Shown here one piece after another: positions 10,801 to 17,291 of a stretch of DNA of 23,481 nucleotides. Below the pieces are notes generated by a model, which worked only from the letters and a program-made list of their open reading frames with translations, did not search any database and was not told the DNA's origin. The DNA is from Candidatus Heimdallarchaeota archaeon. GTDB taxonomy: Archaea; Asgardarchaeota; Heimdallarchaeia; Heimdallarchaeales; Kariarchaeaceae. Location of the stretch: assembly GCA_021399405.1 (NCBI GenBank), contig JAAFKL010000354.1, positions 1 through 23,481 on the forward strand, written 5' to 3'. How positions within the stretch are numbered: position 1 is the first letter of the stretch; every line of letters starts with the position of its first letter. A program made the translations under genes and the position numbers.

Positions 10801-12106
10801 CATGGTCAACTCCATTCTGAGCAACTTCTCTGATTCCTTTGCCATCAAGATACAGAAACATTCACTCATGTTTCTCAACAGAGACCAAATGGAAGAGACT
10901 GTCAAACGATCTCCGCTACCACTTGTGGTAAGTTATGATAATCTGATTAATTCTGGTATTTTTGAAGCAATTGATTTGGGTTATAATCTACTCGATATCC
11001 GGACTAAATTGCCGGTGCCCAATGTGACTGTCGATCCAATTTACAAACATATGAATCTAAACGAGGTAATTTCTCTGATAGACGAGAATCCACATAACCT
11101 CATTAAATCCAGGACCCTGCAATCCTATATCTATGCAGATTTCTATGACATTGAACTTCAACCAGTAGTAGCAATCTGCTATGCCATGCTAATTGATCAA
11201 AAGGAAATTGGCAATAAAATTGCCATTTATGAGAAATTCATACCATGGGTCTACACCATGATCAAGCTATTCATGATGAAAAAGCGGAATTTCAAGCGAT
11301 CTAAAGAACTTGATTTTCTGCACAATTCCTTCGTCTCGGAGTTGCAAACGATTCATGTGAGTTCTTGTCTTGAATTGCAGAGATACACTGGAAATAATGA
11401 TAATGCAATTAAATTGAGATTCTTATTGTTACGAAAACTTAAGCAATTAGGTCTAAAGTTAGATGAGATTGAAGGTGACAAAAAATCTCGAATAACTAGG
11501 ACTATGAAACAGAAGTCAGTTTCTCCAAGTTTACTAAAACAATTGAAAGAAGAGCACGCAGATGGTGAATTCACTCAGAGTCGATCAACCTTAAATAAGA
11601 AACTCCCAAAGACAAGTCGAAAAAAAGCATCTATTGGGAAAAAGAAAGTAGACAAGTTCTCGAGGGGTGATAGTTTGATTCCAACGGAGACACAAATTTC
11701 TTCTATTGATGAAAATCTTACATTTGATGAAGCAGTAATTACTGCTATTGACGAGATTTGCAAAAATGGAATACAAGATTCTGATAGAGTTAGTCCATCG
11801 GATCTGCTGATTGCAATTTTTTCTGATGTTATTTATCCGTCCATCACTAATTCAAAAATCGATCACCGAGATCTGCAACTCATCGAATTATTCAATGAGG
11901 TTGGTGAATTGACTGGTGTTTCTAACACAGTAGAATTCTCCAGAAATTTAGGTGATATGCAAGAAATGTGGGATAATTTCGAAGACACTAGGGTACGTAT
12001 TATCAAATCATTTGCCAAGCGGATTATGGCCACAACTCGTAATTTTAATTACAACAATCTTTTCAAGGAATTTTTATATTCTAAAATTAGACGGACAATT
12101 AAGTAA
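7805..12106 (+). CDS. Giant soluble protein of unknown family with a winged-helix-like segment
   Basis: A 1433-residue protein that I cannot assign to a family. It has no signal peptide, no membrane segment and no Walker A motif, so it should be cytoplasmic and is not an obvious ATPase. Residues 1 to about 600 form a mixed alpha/beta region. A short acidic run (about 651-663) precedes a segment at 669-731 that reads like a winged helix: helix, then SSNLPLDIVEKQLQQLLSLR as turn and recognition helix, then a wing ending in YYPLKK. Residues about 740-870 are helical. A polar linker (about 870-960) leads to a second folded part (about 963-1220), followed by a strongly basic linker rich in K and R (about 1224-1293) and a helical C-terminal domain (to 1433). 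The winged helix and basic linker hint at nucleic-acid contact, which is inference. Its promoter resembles that of the upstream surface-protein gene, suggesting the two products are made together. Confidence 0.75.
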   Translation: MTVQLKYHQKDTANLRYTFFNSETNSDQDILFLTKCGIYRLMTNDHPSLSELYKIRYNQHGGLQLNDYQKILKKRLSSLIKDVKERDDLQLHILIPQYQGNYFSFCVVVSSMKSFSSVESDIVDSHNKFSSYDNFALNHPDMISLHLDQMKDAELQNLFRIAGSKNNNGDYVFQLSVDMAGIPDILFQEYSVELGVHEIEVLQNIVNSHIKHYNLPHIQLNDRYARSIGWDLNDHFISISKPSKMATFGNERIMLQALYILQSFHLQHQMRSVEIINPKNGNRTINEEMFLTTDQCYLIITTKTNQWKKVLENMPQQSFGSYRKDIPYFFHRLDDLGIDLMQLFHTDRNLLIKILRSWANITSSEYSFQFQFKNLLDLFEDAFKTYGQEQLNEFQLRMFLKDSTFDDLSNPALHNTLVSKYAAIFSHSFFNYKEKFEMGSNNSKRRLWKTDFLTKGIHLIDISNSTQIEQLALQSFFHILQEARFFENTWTLHSYGEGLRHSFEKVEQIINEIAIHKSVLHFTHTTELTPFLHNNDLLLFDREFDNYSVLKSFGANSMLEDSDESNLLIHEQTNTTLIKPLESQMIGILYNRNVLVKLSPDEIQYQHDLHPAKLIEEQLTESTDKEIVPEQGLLEKISDVPENMFSQPFAEEEEEIDKEFEEDHYIGPDLLFKIPVLASFKNYRQYNIQEIEFSSNLPLDIVEKQLQQLLSLRWIETNVVDKRDVYYPLKKGKGYVDDLMDQIPNIKDLQDEIFDLMYKELDATTEDKIIDKGNILEVLLVLRLSYHTLTDYEERKGILIKLCSVCKYVSDGFVEYRDELESYYYWSLGIYAAFLDTQLGNKRDEHLLIRKITELTKLISEIVTNNLQHDFSMKQIETSTDETFIHSESIKGDEIKSIDLSTKHQSKRPSIEIKNPEIIENLEIEKTTAVPKTLPSVSNIPRAKPIKALSERQLTPLELRPFSINPALGGWYKYHRKDYDRVITADPMVLNPDDIIFAFMVNSILSNFSDSFAIKIQKHSLMFLNRDQMEETVKRSPLPLVVSYDNLINSGIFEAIDLGYNLLDIRTKLPVPNVTVDPIYKHMNLNEVISLIDENPHNLIKSRTLQSYIYADFYDIELQPVVAICYAMLIDQKEIGNKIAIYEKFIPWVYTMIKLFMMKKRNFKRSKELDFLHNSFVSELQTIHVSSCLELQRYTGNNDNAIKLRFLLLRKLKQLGLKLDEIEGDKKSRITRTMKQKSVSPSLLKQLKEEHADGEFTQSRSTLNKKLPKTSRKKASIGKKKVDKFSRGDSLIPTETQISSIDENLTFDEAVITAIDEICKNGIQDSDRVSPSDLLIAIFSDVIYPSITNSKIDHRDLQLIELFNEVGELTGVSNTVEFSRNLGDMQEMWDNFEDTRVRIIKSFAKRIMATTRNFNYNNLFKEFLYSKIRRTIK

Positions 12107-12163
12107 CTAAATTAATCTGCTGAGTAATCTATTGAACTCGCAATTTTATGTGTCGAAATTTTA

Positions 12164-12181
12164 CTTATATAAATTTGAAAT
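12164..12181 (+). promoter_or_regulatory. Extended promoter of the 277-residue gene
   Basis: CTTATATAAATTTGAAAT has its start 30 bases ahead of the ATG at 12194. Its first 15 bases differ from those at 1300-1314 at only one position. The TATA box is strong and the spacing implies a leaderless mRNA. Confidence 0.65.
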
Positions 12182-12193
12182 CGATATTATGTT

Positions 12194-13027
12194 ATGCAAT
12201 ATGAGTCTATAGCAGATCTTGATGTTTACGTAATAATCAAACTAGATAGAATATACATAGGAAACATGTTCATTGATGGAACAGTTGGAATATGCAAAGT
12301 TGCATCTTATCTACTAGAAATAGATTTAGAAGGAAAAAATGATTTTTCATTAAATTCGTTGTTTGATTTTTTTGAGGACGAATTTTCTGATGTATATGAT
12401 CAAATTGCAGAATTCTATGACGTAGGAGATTATATTTCAATTGCTCAAGATATCTTAAATTCAATAAGTGAAAAGAGTGTTTTGCGATTCTGCTTGAAAA
12501 TTTACAAAAAACTCAATTACAAGAATCATTCACTCGACTTGACTGAGAGAGTTGTACTACTTAATCAATTACTAGAAGGAAGTAAATTGAAGGATTCAGA
12601 CATTCTCAGTATTGAACAAGATTGCATTGATCATGATTACCGAAATTTATTTCCACGGAAAGGAAGAGTAGATAAAAATGGGGGTAATAAATTTGGTGGA
12701 TATAGATTTACATTGAGTAAGAAAGTGTTAAAATGGATGAACTCAGATAAACATTCAATTCGCATTGAATTTATTGATAGAGGAAAGATTAAGCAATTTA
12801 TTTTTCACAAATCAGATGATCCGATTATCGGGAAAGAAATAGAGAGACACTCCAGGAGCTTGATTAACAATAAAGATGGAGTGAAAAATGGAAAAGAGTA
12901 TAACTCGTCTCAGCGTGTTAATTTACCACCAGAAGTCCTAAGAAAGATAACAATGAAAGATTTACAAATTGATCTATGCATTGAAATGAATGGCGATAAG
13001 CTCGAATTTATCTTATACGCGCAATGA
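12194..13027 (+). CDS. Unknown protein with two AbrB/SpoVT-like hairpins
   Basis: A 277-residue soluble protein. Residues 1-150 are mostly helical and acidic and I do not recognise them. The C-terminal half holds two stretches that align to each other with an offset of exactly 70 residues: one starting GYRFTLSKKVL (169 on) and one starting SQRVNLPPEVL (239 on). Each continues with an amphipathic strand ending in IEF.. or CIEMNG and a final hydrophobic strand. This is the pattern of AbrB/SpoVT swapped-hairpin DNA-binding domains (R-x-x-L-P-x-x-V-x, then a charged turn and beta strands), though the usual G-D at the turn is missing in both. A transcription regulator is the best guess; an unrelated beta-hairpin protein is possible. 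It lies 87 bases after the 1433-residue gene but has its own promoter. Confidence 0.6.
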   Translation: MQYESIADLDVYVIIKLDRIYIGNMFIDGTVGICKVASYLLEIDLEGKNDFSLNSLFDFFEDEFSDVYDQIAEFYDVGDYISIAQDILNSISEKSVLRFCLKIYKKLNYKNHSLDLTERVVLLNQLLEGSKLKDSDILSIEQDCIDHDYRNLFPRKGRVDKNGGNKFGGYRFTLSKKVLKWMNSDKHSIRIEFIDRGKIKQFIFHKSDDPIIGKEIERHSRSLINNKDGVKNGKEYNSSQRVNLPPEVLRKITMKDLQIDLCIEMNGDKLEFILYAQ

Positions 13028-13033
13028 ATCGTA

Positions 13034-13039
13034 TTTTTT
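13034..13039 (+). terminator. Possible U-tract terminator of the 277-residue gene
   Basis: A run of six T lies six bases after the stop codon at 13027. Archaeal RNA polymerase can terminate on U-rich tracts without a hairpin. The run is short, so the call is weak. Confidence 0.35.
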
Positions 13040-13069
13040 GTTATTAAATTGAAAGAACATTTTAATAAC
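13040..13069. promoter_or_regulatory. Perfect 9-base inverted repeat covering the likely TATA region
   Basis: GTTATTAAA at 13040-13048 is repeated as its exact complement TTTAATAAC at 13061-13069, with 12 bases between. The right arm overlaps TTTTAATAAC, whose centre is 28 bases ahead of the ATG at 13092 and is the only TATA-like candidate for that gene. A protein bound to the dyad would therefore block TBP. It could also form a weak hairpin behind the T-run of the upstream gene. Confidence 0.45.
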
Positions 13070-13091
13070 TGAATCCAATATATCTGTATTC

Positions 13092-13550
13092 ATGGGAAGC
13101 ACAAGAGAGAGTATTCATCTCGATACCCACGTTGATGTTGAAAGCGAGCTAAAGGAAAAAGACGAGCTAAAAAATATTCAAAGACGAAATCTATTTCTCA
13201 AAATATACATTTCTCTTATTCTGCTTGTCAACTTAATGATATTCGCTTCAAGCCAATTGGGTTCAATCAATGATATCTTTTTAATATCAGGAATGTCAAA
13301 CATTGCAATTTCTGGAGCAAGTATATCTTATTATTATACATCGCAAGGGATCAAACAAGGCTTTACTAATTTCAGAGCACCCGGAGGGATGCTTGCGAAT
13401 ATGGGAGTGATTGAAAATGAATCTTCATGGAAAAAGTCTCTCGATCAGTCGAGATTCACAGTGTTTAATCCATCTATCACAATATATTTATTTACAATAC
13501 CCATGTTCTTTGGAGCAATACTCATTGTTTTAGGCTTTTTCATTGTTTAG
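13092..13550 (+). CDS. Small multi-pass membrane protein, unknown function
   Basis: A 152-residue protein. Residues 1-33 are charged (E/K/D/R-rich) and probably cytoplasmic. Hydrophobic segments lie at about 34-53, 61-82 (weaker) and 127-151, so it spans the membrane two or three times. The loop at 83-126 contains FRAPGGMLANMG. The protein ends immediately after the last membrane segment. I recognise no family. It is 64 bases after the preceding gene and converges on the DinB-like gene, whose end is only 24 bases away. Confidence 0.65.
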   Translation: MGSTRESIHLDTHVDVESELKEKDELKNIQRRNLFLKIYISLILLVNLMIFASSQLGSINDIFLISGMSNIAISGASISYYYTSQGIKQGFTNFRAPGGMLANMGVIENESSWKKSLDQSRFTVFNPSITIYLFTIPMFFGAILIVLGFFIV

Positions 13551-13574
13551 AATTAAGAGCATTGTTTCAGTGAA

Positions 13575-14144
13575 TTACAAATATCTATCTTGATCTGTAT
13601 TCCACCATTCATCCCACTCAGACCTAATTTTCTCTCTACTGTCACTTGAAACTCCCTGCATGAAATATTGAGCATCATCTTCAATTATTCTTTTTAATGT
13701 TGAAATTTGACCTGTATGACCCATATAGTGGAGAATTATTCTTTGAAGCCACTTATATATTTCCTCGTGTGATTCTGGAGTTTCTCGTCCAGGATATTTT
13801 TTGTGAGGAATTTGATCTAAAATCTCTCGGAAACGGCTTGAAAGTTTTAAATATGAATTAATTACGTCCTTAAAGCTCAACGGAGGTTCTGCAATTTCAC
13901 CCTTAAGAAAAGGTACCAATGAAGTATCCATAATTCTTGCCCCATCAATTGATTTCACAATTCCATCCATGTGAAAACTGCAGTGAACTATAATAAAATA
14001 AATGCTATTCACGTTGGCTTGGGCTTTTACTAATACATTTTCAGGTTCAATTCCTTTGAAAGAAAGCAAAAAATTTGCTTCAACCAAATCGAACGTATCT
14101 ATTAATACTTTCTTAATTCCGACTGCATCCTCATTGTTAAGCAT
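13575..14144 (-). CDS. DinB-fold metalloprotein
   Basis: A 189-residue protein of the DinB/YfiT-like superfamily, four-helix bundles that hold a metal ion with three histidines and often act as thiol-dependent transferases or have unknown reactions. The signature here is H-x-x-x-H-x-G-Q at 139-145 (HYMGHTGQ), together with H54 or H58 in the IIVHCSFHMD helix as the third ligand. The length is slightly above the usual 150-170 residues. The start is the ATG at 14144; no clear TATA box is seen ahead of it. It is divergent from the TPR gene. The family is more common in bacteria than archaea, so transfer is possible, but base composition does not stand out. The substrate cannot be told. Confidence 0.75.
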   Translation of the reverse strand: MLNNEDAVGIKKVLIDTFDLVEANFLLSFKGIEPENVLVKAQANVNSIYFIIVHCSFHMDGIVKSIDGARIMDTSLVPFLKGEIAEPPLSFKDVINSYLKLSSRFREILDQIPHKKYPGRETPESHEEIYKWLQRIILHYMGHTGQISTLKRIIEDDAQYFMQGVSSDSREKIRSEWDEWWNTDQDRYL

Positions 14145-14242
14145 GTACGTTTATTCTATCAGGAATACAAAAACATAACGCCGTTTAACTCTAGAAACTG
14201 ACGTATCACATATCCAGCGCACGTAGTAGTAATAATATAGTT

Positions 14243-14264
14243 TGCATTCAATAGGCTCAATGCA
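14243..14264. repeat. Dyad in the divergent intergenic region
   Basis: TGCATT (14243-14248) and AATGCA (14259-14264) are perfect inverted repeats with a 10-base loop, between the DinB-like gene and the TPR gene. It could serve as a binding site for control of either gene. Six-base arms in AT-rich DNA occur by chance fairly often. Confidence 0.25.
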
Positions 14265-14309
14265 TATATCAGAATAAGGATAAAAAATTTAGGTGCAAAT
14301 CACAACGGA

Positions 14310-14353
14310 TTTAATTTGACACCCTCTTTTCTATTAAGTCTCTATAGTGGTGA
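14310..14353 (+). promoter_or_regulatory. Putative TATA-like element and Shine-Dalgarno site of the TPR gene
   Basis: TTTAATTT at 14310-14317 would place transcription start near 14338-14340. GGTGA at 14349-14353 matches the 3' end of 16S rRNA (complement of TCACC). It sits six bases ahead of TTG at 14360 but abuts TTG at 14354, so it favours the second TTG as the true start. Confidence 0.35.
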
Positions 14354-17272
14354 TTGAAGTTGAAGACAGATTTAAACATTGATGAAAAAATTCAGATCGA
14401 ATCCCACGAAGGGTTAACATTGCAAATTGAGGAAACACAGCGTAATGTGGAAATTCATCGACAGAAGGGAGATATTGATAAATTAATCTTAAGTTACAAA
14501 ACGTTAATTGATATCTTTGCTCAGTTAGAAAACAAGCTTGAACTAGGTAAAATTAACAGAGAACTTGGAATAGTTTTCTTACAAAAGGGGAGCTTGGATA
14601 TTTCAGAACAATATCTAATTGATGCGCTAGCAGTGTATGAAGATAATCAACCTGATTCACCTATTACCGGGCAGATATATTATGATCTTGCGAATCTATA
14701 CCAAGATAAAGGTGAATTAGAGGATGCCATTATATATTGGCACAAGGCACTGCCACTCTTTCAGAGCAATTCAATGATTTATGAAGAAGCAGATACCCTC
14801 AATCACCTAGGATTTGTCTATCAGGATAAGAGTGACGAAGGAAAAGCGATTCAATTTTTCAATAGAGCCCTAACACTTTATCAGAAAATTCAAAAGATTG
14901 ATGATGAGGCAAATGTTGTATACAGCATCGGTTTAGCATATTACACCTCAGGTAAGATTAAAGAAGCGATAACACACTTTCTAACTGCAATTGACTTGTA
15001 TTCGACTACTGAAAACCCTTTTGATGATGCAGACACTTACTATAGTTTATGTTTGGCTTATAATGAGAGCGGTGAAGATGTAAAGGCCAAGGAATCCTAC
15101 ATCAAAGTTTTGTCCAAGTATGTTCAGAATCCGGCGTCAATATCAAAAGTAGCAAACTTACGAGAAATTGGAGCTAATATCTTTTCCAAAGATGAATTAA
15201 ATAATATATTCAAATCACATCTCGATGAATTCAATCTCGATCAATACAGTGACGACAATCTGACTCGAATAAACGCGTTTTTTGAGATATCACGGATTTA
15301 CAAAACCATGGGTGATTTGGATAATGCATTAAAATTTGGACTAAATGCATTAGAATTGAGTAAATTACAAGAAGATGGCAATAAAAAATACGCTTCGATC
15401 AACCAAAATTTAGGATTAATTTGTCATCAAATGCATGATTATGATAATGCGTTGGGCTACTACAAAGAAGCCGCAAAATTCTTCAAGAGAATTGATCAGA
15501 TTATAGATCTTGCTTATTCATTTTTTGGTTTAGGGAATGTTTATCTTGCTCAAGGTAAGGCAAATCGATCCAAGAAATATTTTCTCTTAGGTTTGGATAT
15601 TTATGAAACTAGACATGATATTCTTGGAAAAGCTTCAGCTTCTCTCGGATTGGGAAATGCATATAGACTCAGGGGAGAACCTACCAAGGCAATAGAAATG
15701 TATTTGCAGGCATTAAATCTTTTCGAGGATAGCTCAAATCCAACAGAAGAAGCTTCAACGATGTACAATTTAGGTGAAGCATATTTTGGATTGGGTGAAT
15801 ATGAATTAGCTTTGGATAAATATGAAAGATCACTAAATTTGTTTGAACATAGTCCGAATCCTGCATCTAATGCGAGATCTCTCACTGGAATTGCAAATGT
15901 TTATCGAGGAATGGGTGATCCGAAGAAAGCAGTTGAATATTATGAGCAAGCACTAGAATTACTTAAAGAAAGCCTAAACCCAGAGAAAATGTACCCACTT
16001 AATAATTTGGCAGAAATGTACATAACACAAGGGAACTATGAATTAGCGAAAATTCTTGCGCAAGAATCTTTGGAATTATCTGTAAACAGCCCGAATCCAC
16101 TGTTTCAAGCCATACCTTTGACAAAATTGGCATCAACATATTATAAACAGGGAGATATGAAACGAGGTTATGAGAATGCATCAAATGCAGTTGAGATTCT
16201 ATCACAAAGTCCTAATCCTCAAGATATCTTTCAACCATTGGATTTAATCTTAGAATACCATCCTGAACGTGCGTTTGCTTTTGCAAGAATTAGTCCACTC
16301 GGGTGTAATTGGTTACTCACAAAATTTCATACAAAAATCAATCAAGGTGATTTCATTGATACATCTCTATGGTTCGATATGTGGCAGGCTTGTGTTATCT
16401 GGTGGGATGATGTAAAAAATCACATCATGAATGATTCGTTATCTGAAAGTGAATACATTAATAATTGGAAGATCAATTTTCTATTAGAAGAGGCGCAGAG
16501 AAAAGTTTCAACTGAAACATTTCTTAATTTCTTAATTGGTGCAAATGATATTGAGTCTGATATTAAGTGTGAATATAAAAATTTACGAAATCCCCAAGTT
16601 GGACTCAAACCAATGTGGTTTGTAGAATTTCCATCAAAACTTCTACATGGGGAACGCTATCTCAAGATAAGATTGAACAATTTGATCAATATTAATGATG
16701 ATTTTCAAGGAGTTCCTGATATTACTCAAGATGAATTTAGCCAAGTCACCAGAATAAAGCTACAACTTGAAACTCAATGGTTACAATCGTTAAAGGTAGA
16801 TCATATCTTCTATCCCAATTCTGATGAGGAAAATCAGGCATTTAGAATTAATTCAGAAAAAACTTGGTTGAAAGATGTTATTATAATGGATTTGGGGAAT
16901 AATGTAAGCAAAGAAAACACTATAGAATTATCAGTTACTGGGGAGTTTTACAGCAAGGATCCAAATGAACCATATATTCGTACTACTACTAAAATTATCA
17001 AGATCCCAGTTATACGTACAAGCAATTATCAGGAGTTGAAAAAATTTAAAGAGTTGAATGCAAATTCACTTGCAGTCATGCTAGCGGTCTGGAGTATATT
17101 GTTCTCCATCGCAACTTTAGTAATTGAAAACATTGACTTCTTCTCAGAGATTCACATAAATCAGCAAAATATTTTAATTATTTTTGCTCTAATTTTTGGA
17201 ATTATAGGATCATCGCATCTGTGGTTAAAGAAAACCAAGAATCAAGACGTCATTGGAAATAAAATTCAATAA
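14354..17272 (+). CDS. Membrane-anchored TPR-repeat protein
   Basis: Up to 972 residues, a likely protein-interaction scaffold. About 13-14 tetratricopeptide repeats fill residues 30-610, each with the pattern A...LG..Y...G....A...Y..AL.L at roughly 40-residue steps, longer than the canonical 34 and like the extended TPRs of LGN and kinesin light chain. Loops of repeats 9-13 carry an S-x-N-P signature. A helical Trp-rich region (about 635-735) and a beta-rich, possibly Ig-like domain (about 746-885) follow, then two membrane segments (905-924 and 940-958) and a basic tail, so most of the protein is probably cytoplasmic. There is no ATG near the N-terminus: a TGA stop at 14351 is followed directly by TTG at 14354 and TTG at 14360. 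The Shine-Dalgarno-like GGTGA favours 14360. Partners are unknown. Confidence 0.85.
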   Translation: MKLKTDLNIDEKIQIESHEGLTLQIEETQRNVEIHRQKGDIDKLILSYKTLIDIFAQLENKLELGKINRELGIVFLQKGSLDISEQYLIDALAVYEDNQPDSPITGQIYYDLANLYQDKGELEDAIIYWHKALPLFQSNSMIYEEADTLNHLGFVYQDKSDEGKAIQFFNRALTLYQKIQKIDDEANVVYSIGLAYYTSGKIKEAITHFLTAIDLYSTTENPFDDADTYYSLCLAYNESGEDVKAKESYIKVLSKYVQNPASISKVANLREIGANIFSKDELNNIFKSHLDEFNLDQYSDDNLTRINAFFEISRIYKTMGDLDNALKFGLNALELSKLQEDGNKKYASINQNLGLICHQMHDYDNALGYYKEAAKFFKRIDQIIDLAYSFFGLGNVYLAQGKANRSKKYFLLGLDIYETRHDILGKASASLGLGNAYRLRGEPTKAIEMYLQALNLFEDSSNPTEEASTMYNLGEAYFGLGEYELALDKYERSLNLFEHSPNPASNARSLTGIANVYRGMGDPKKAVEYYEQALELLKESLNPEKMYPLNNLAEMYITQGNYELAKILAQESLELSVNSPNPLFQAIPLTKLASTYYKQGDMKRGYENASNAVEILSQSPNPQDIFQPLDLILEYHPERAFAFARISPLGCNWLLTKFHTKINQGDFIDTSLWFDMWQACVIWWDDVKNHIMNDSLSESEYINNWKINFLLEEAQRKVSTETFLNFLIGANDIESDIKCEYKNLRNPQVGLKPMWFVEFPSKLLHGERYLKIRLNNLININDDFQGVPDITQDEFSQVTRIKLQLETQWLQSLKVDHIFYPNSDEENQAFRINSEKTWLKDVIIMDLGNNVSKENTIELSVTGEFYSKDPNEPYIRTTTKIIKIPVIRTSNYQELKKFKELNANSLAVMLAVWSILFSIATLVIENIDFFSEIHINQQNILIIFALIFGIIGSSHLWLKKTKNQDVIGNKIQ

Positions 17273-17291
17273 TGTAGTCGATCTGATAATT

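Noticed and set aside
14290..14312. GGTGCAAATC resembling a tRNA T-loop.
   Set aside because: No acceptor, D or anticodon stems can be folded around it.
15601..15885. A 94-codon open frame antisense to the TPR gene.
   Set aside because: It follows from the repeated codon pattern of the TPR array, has no promoter or recognisable protein features, and the sense frame is clearly coding.
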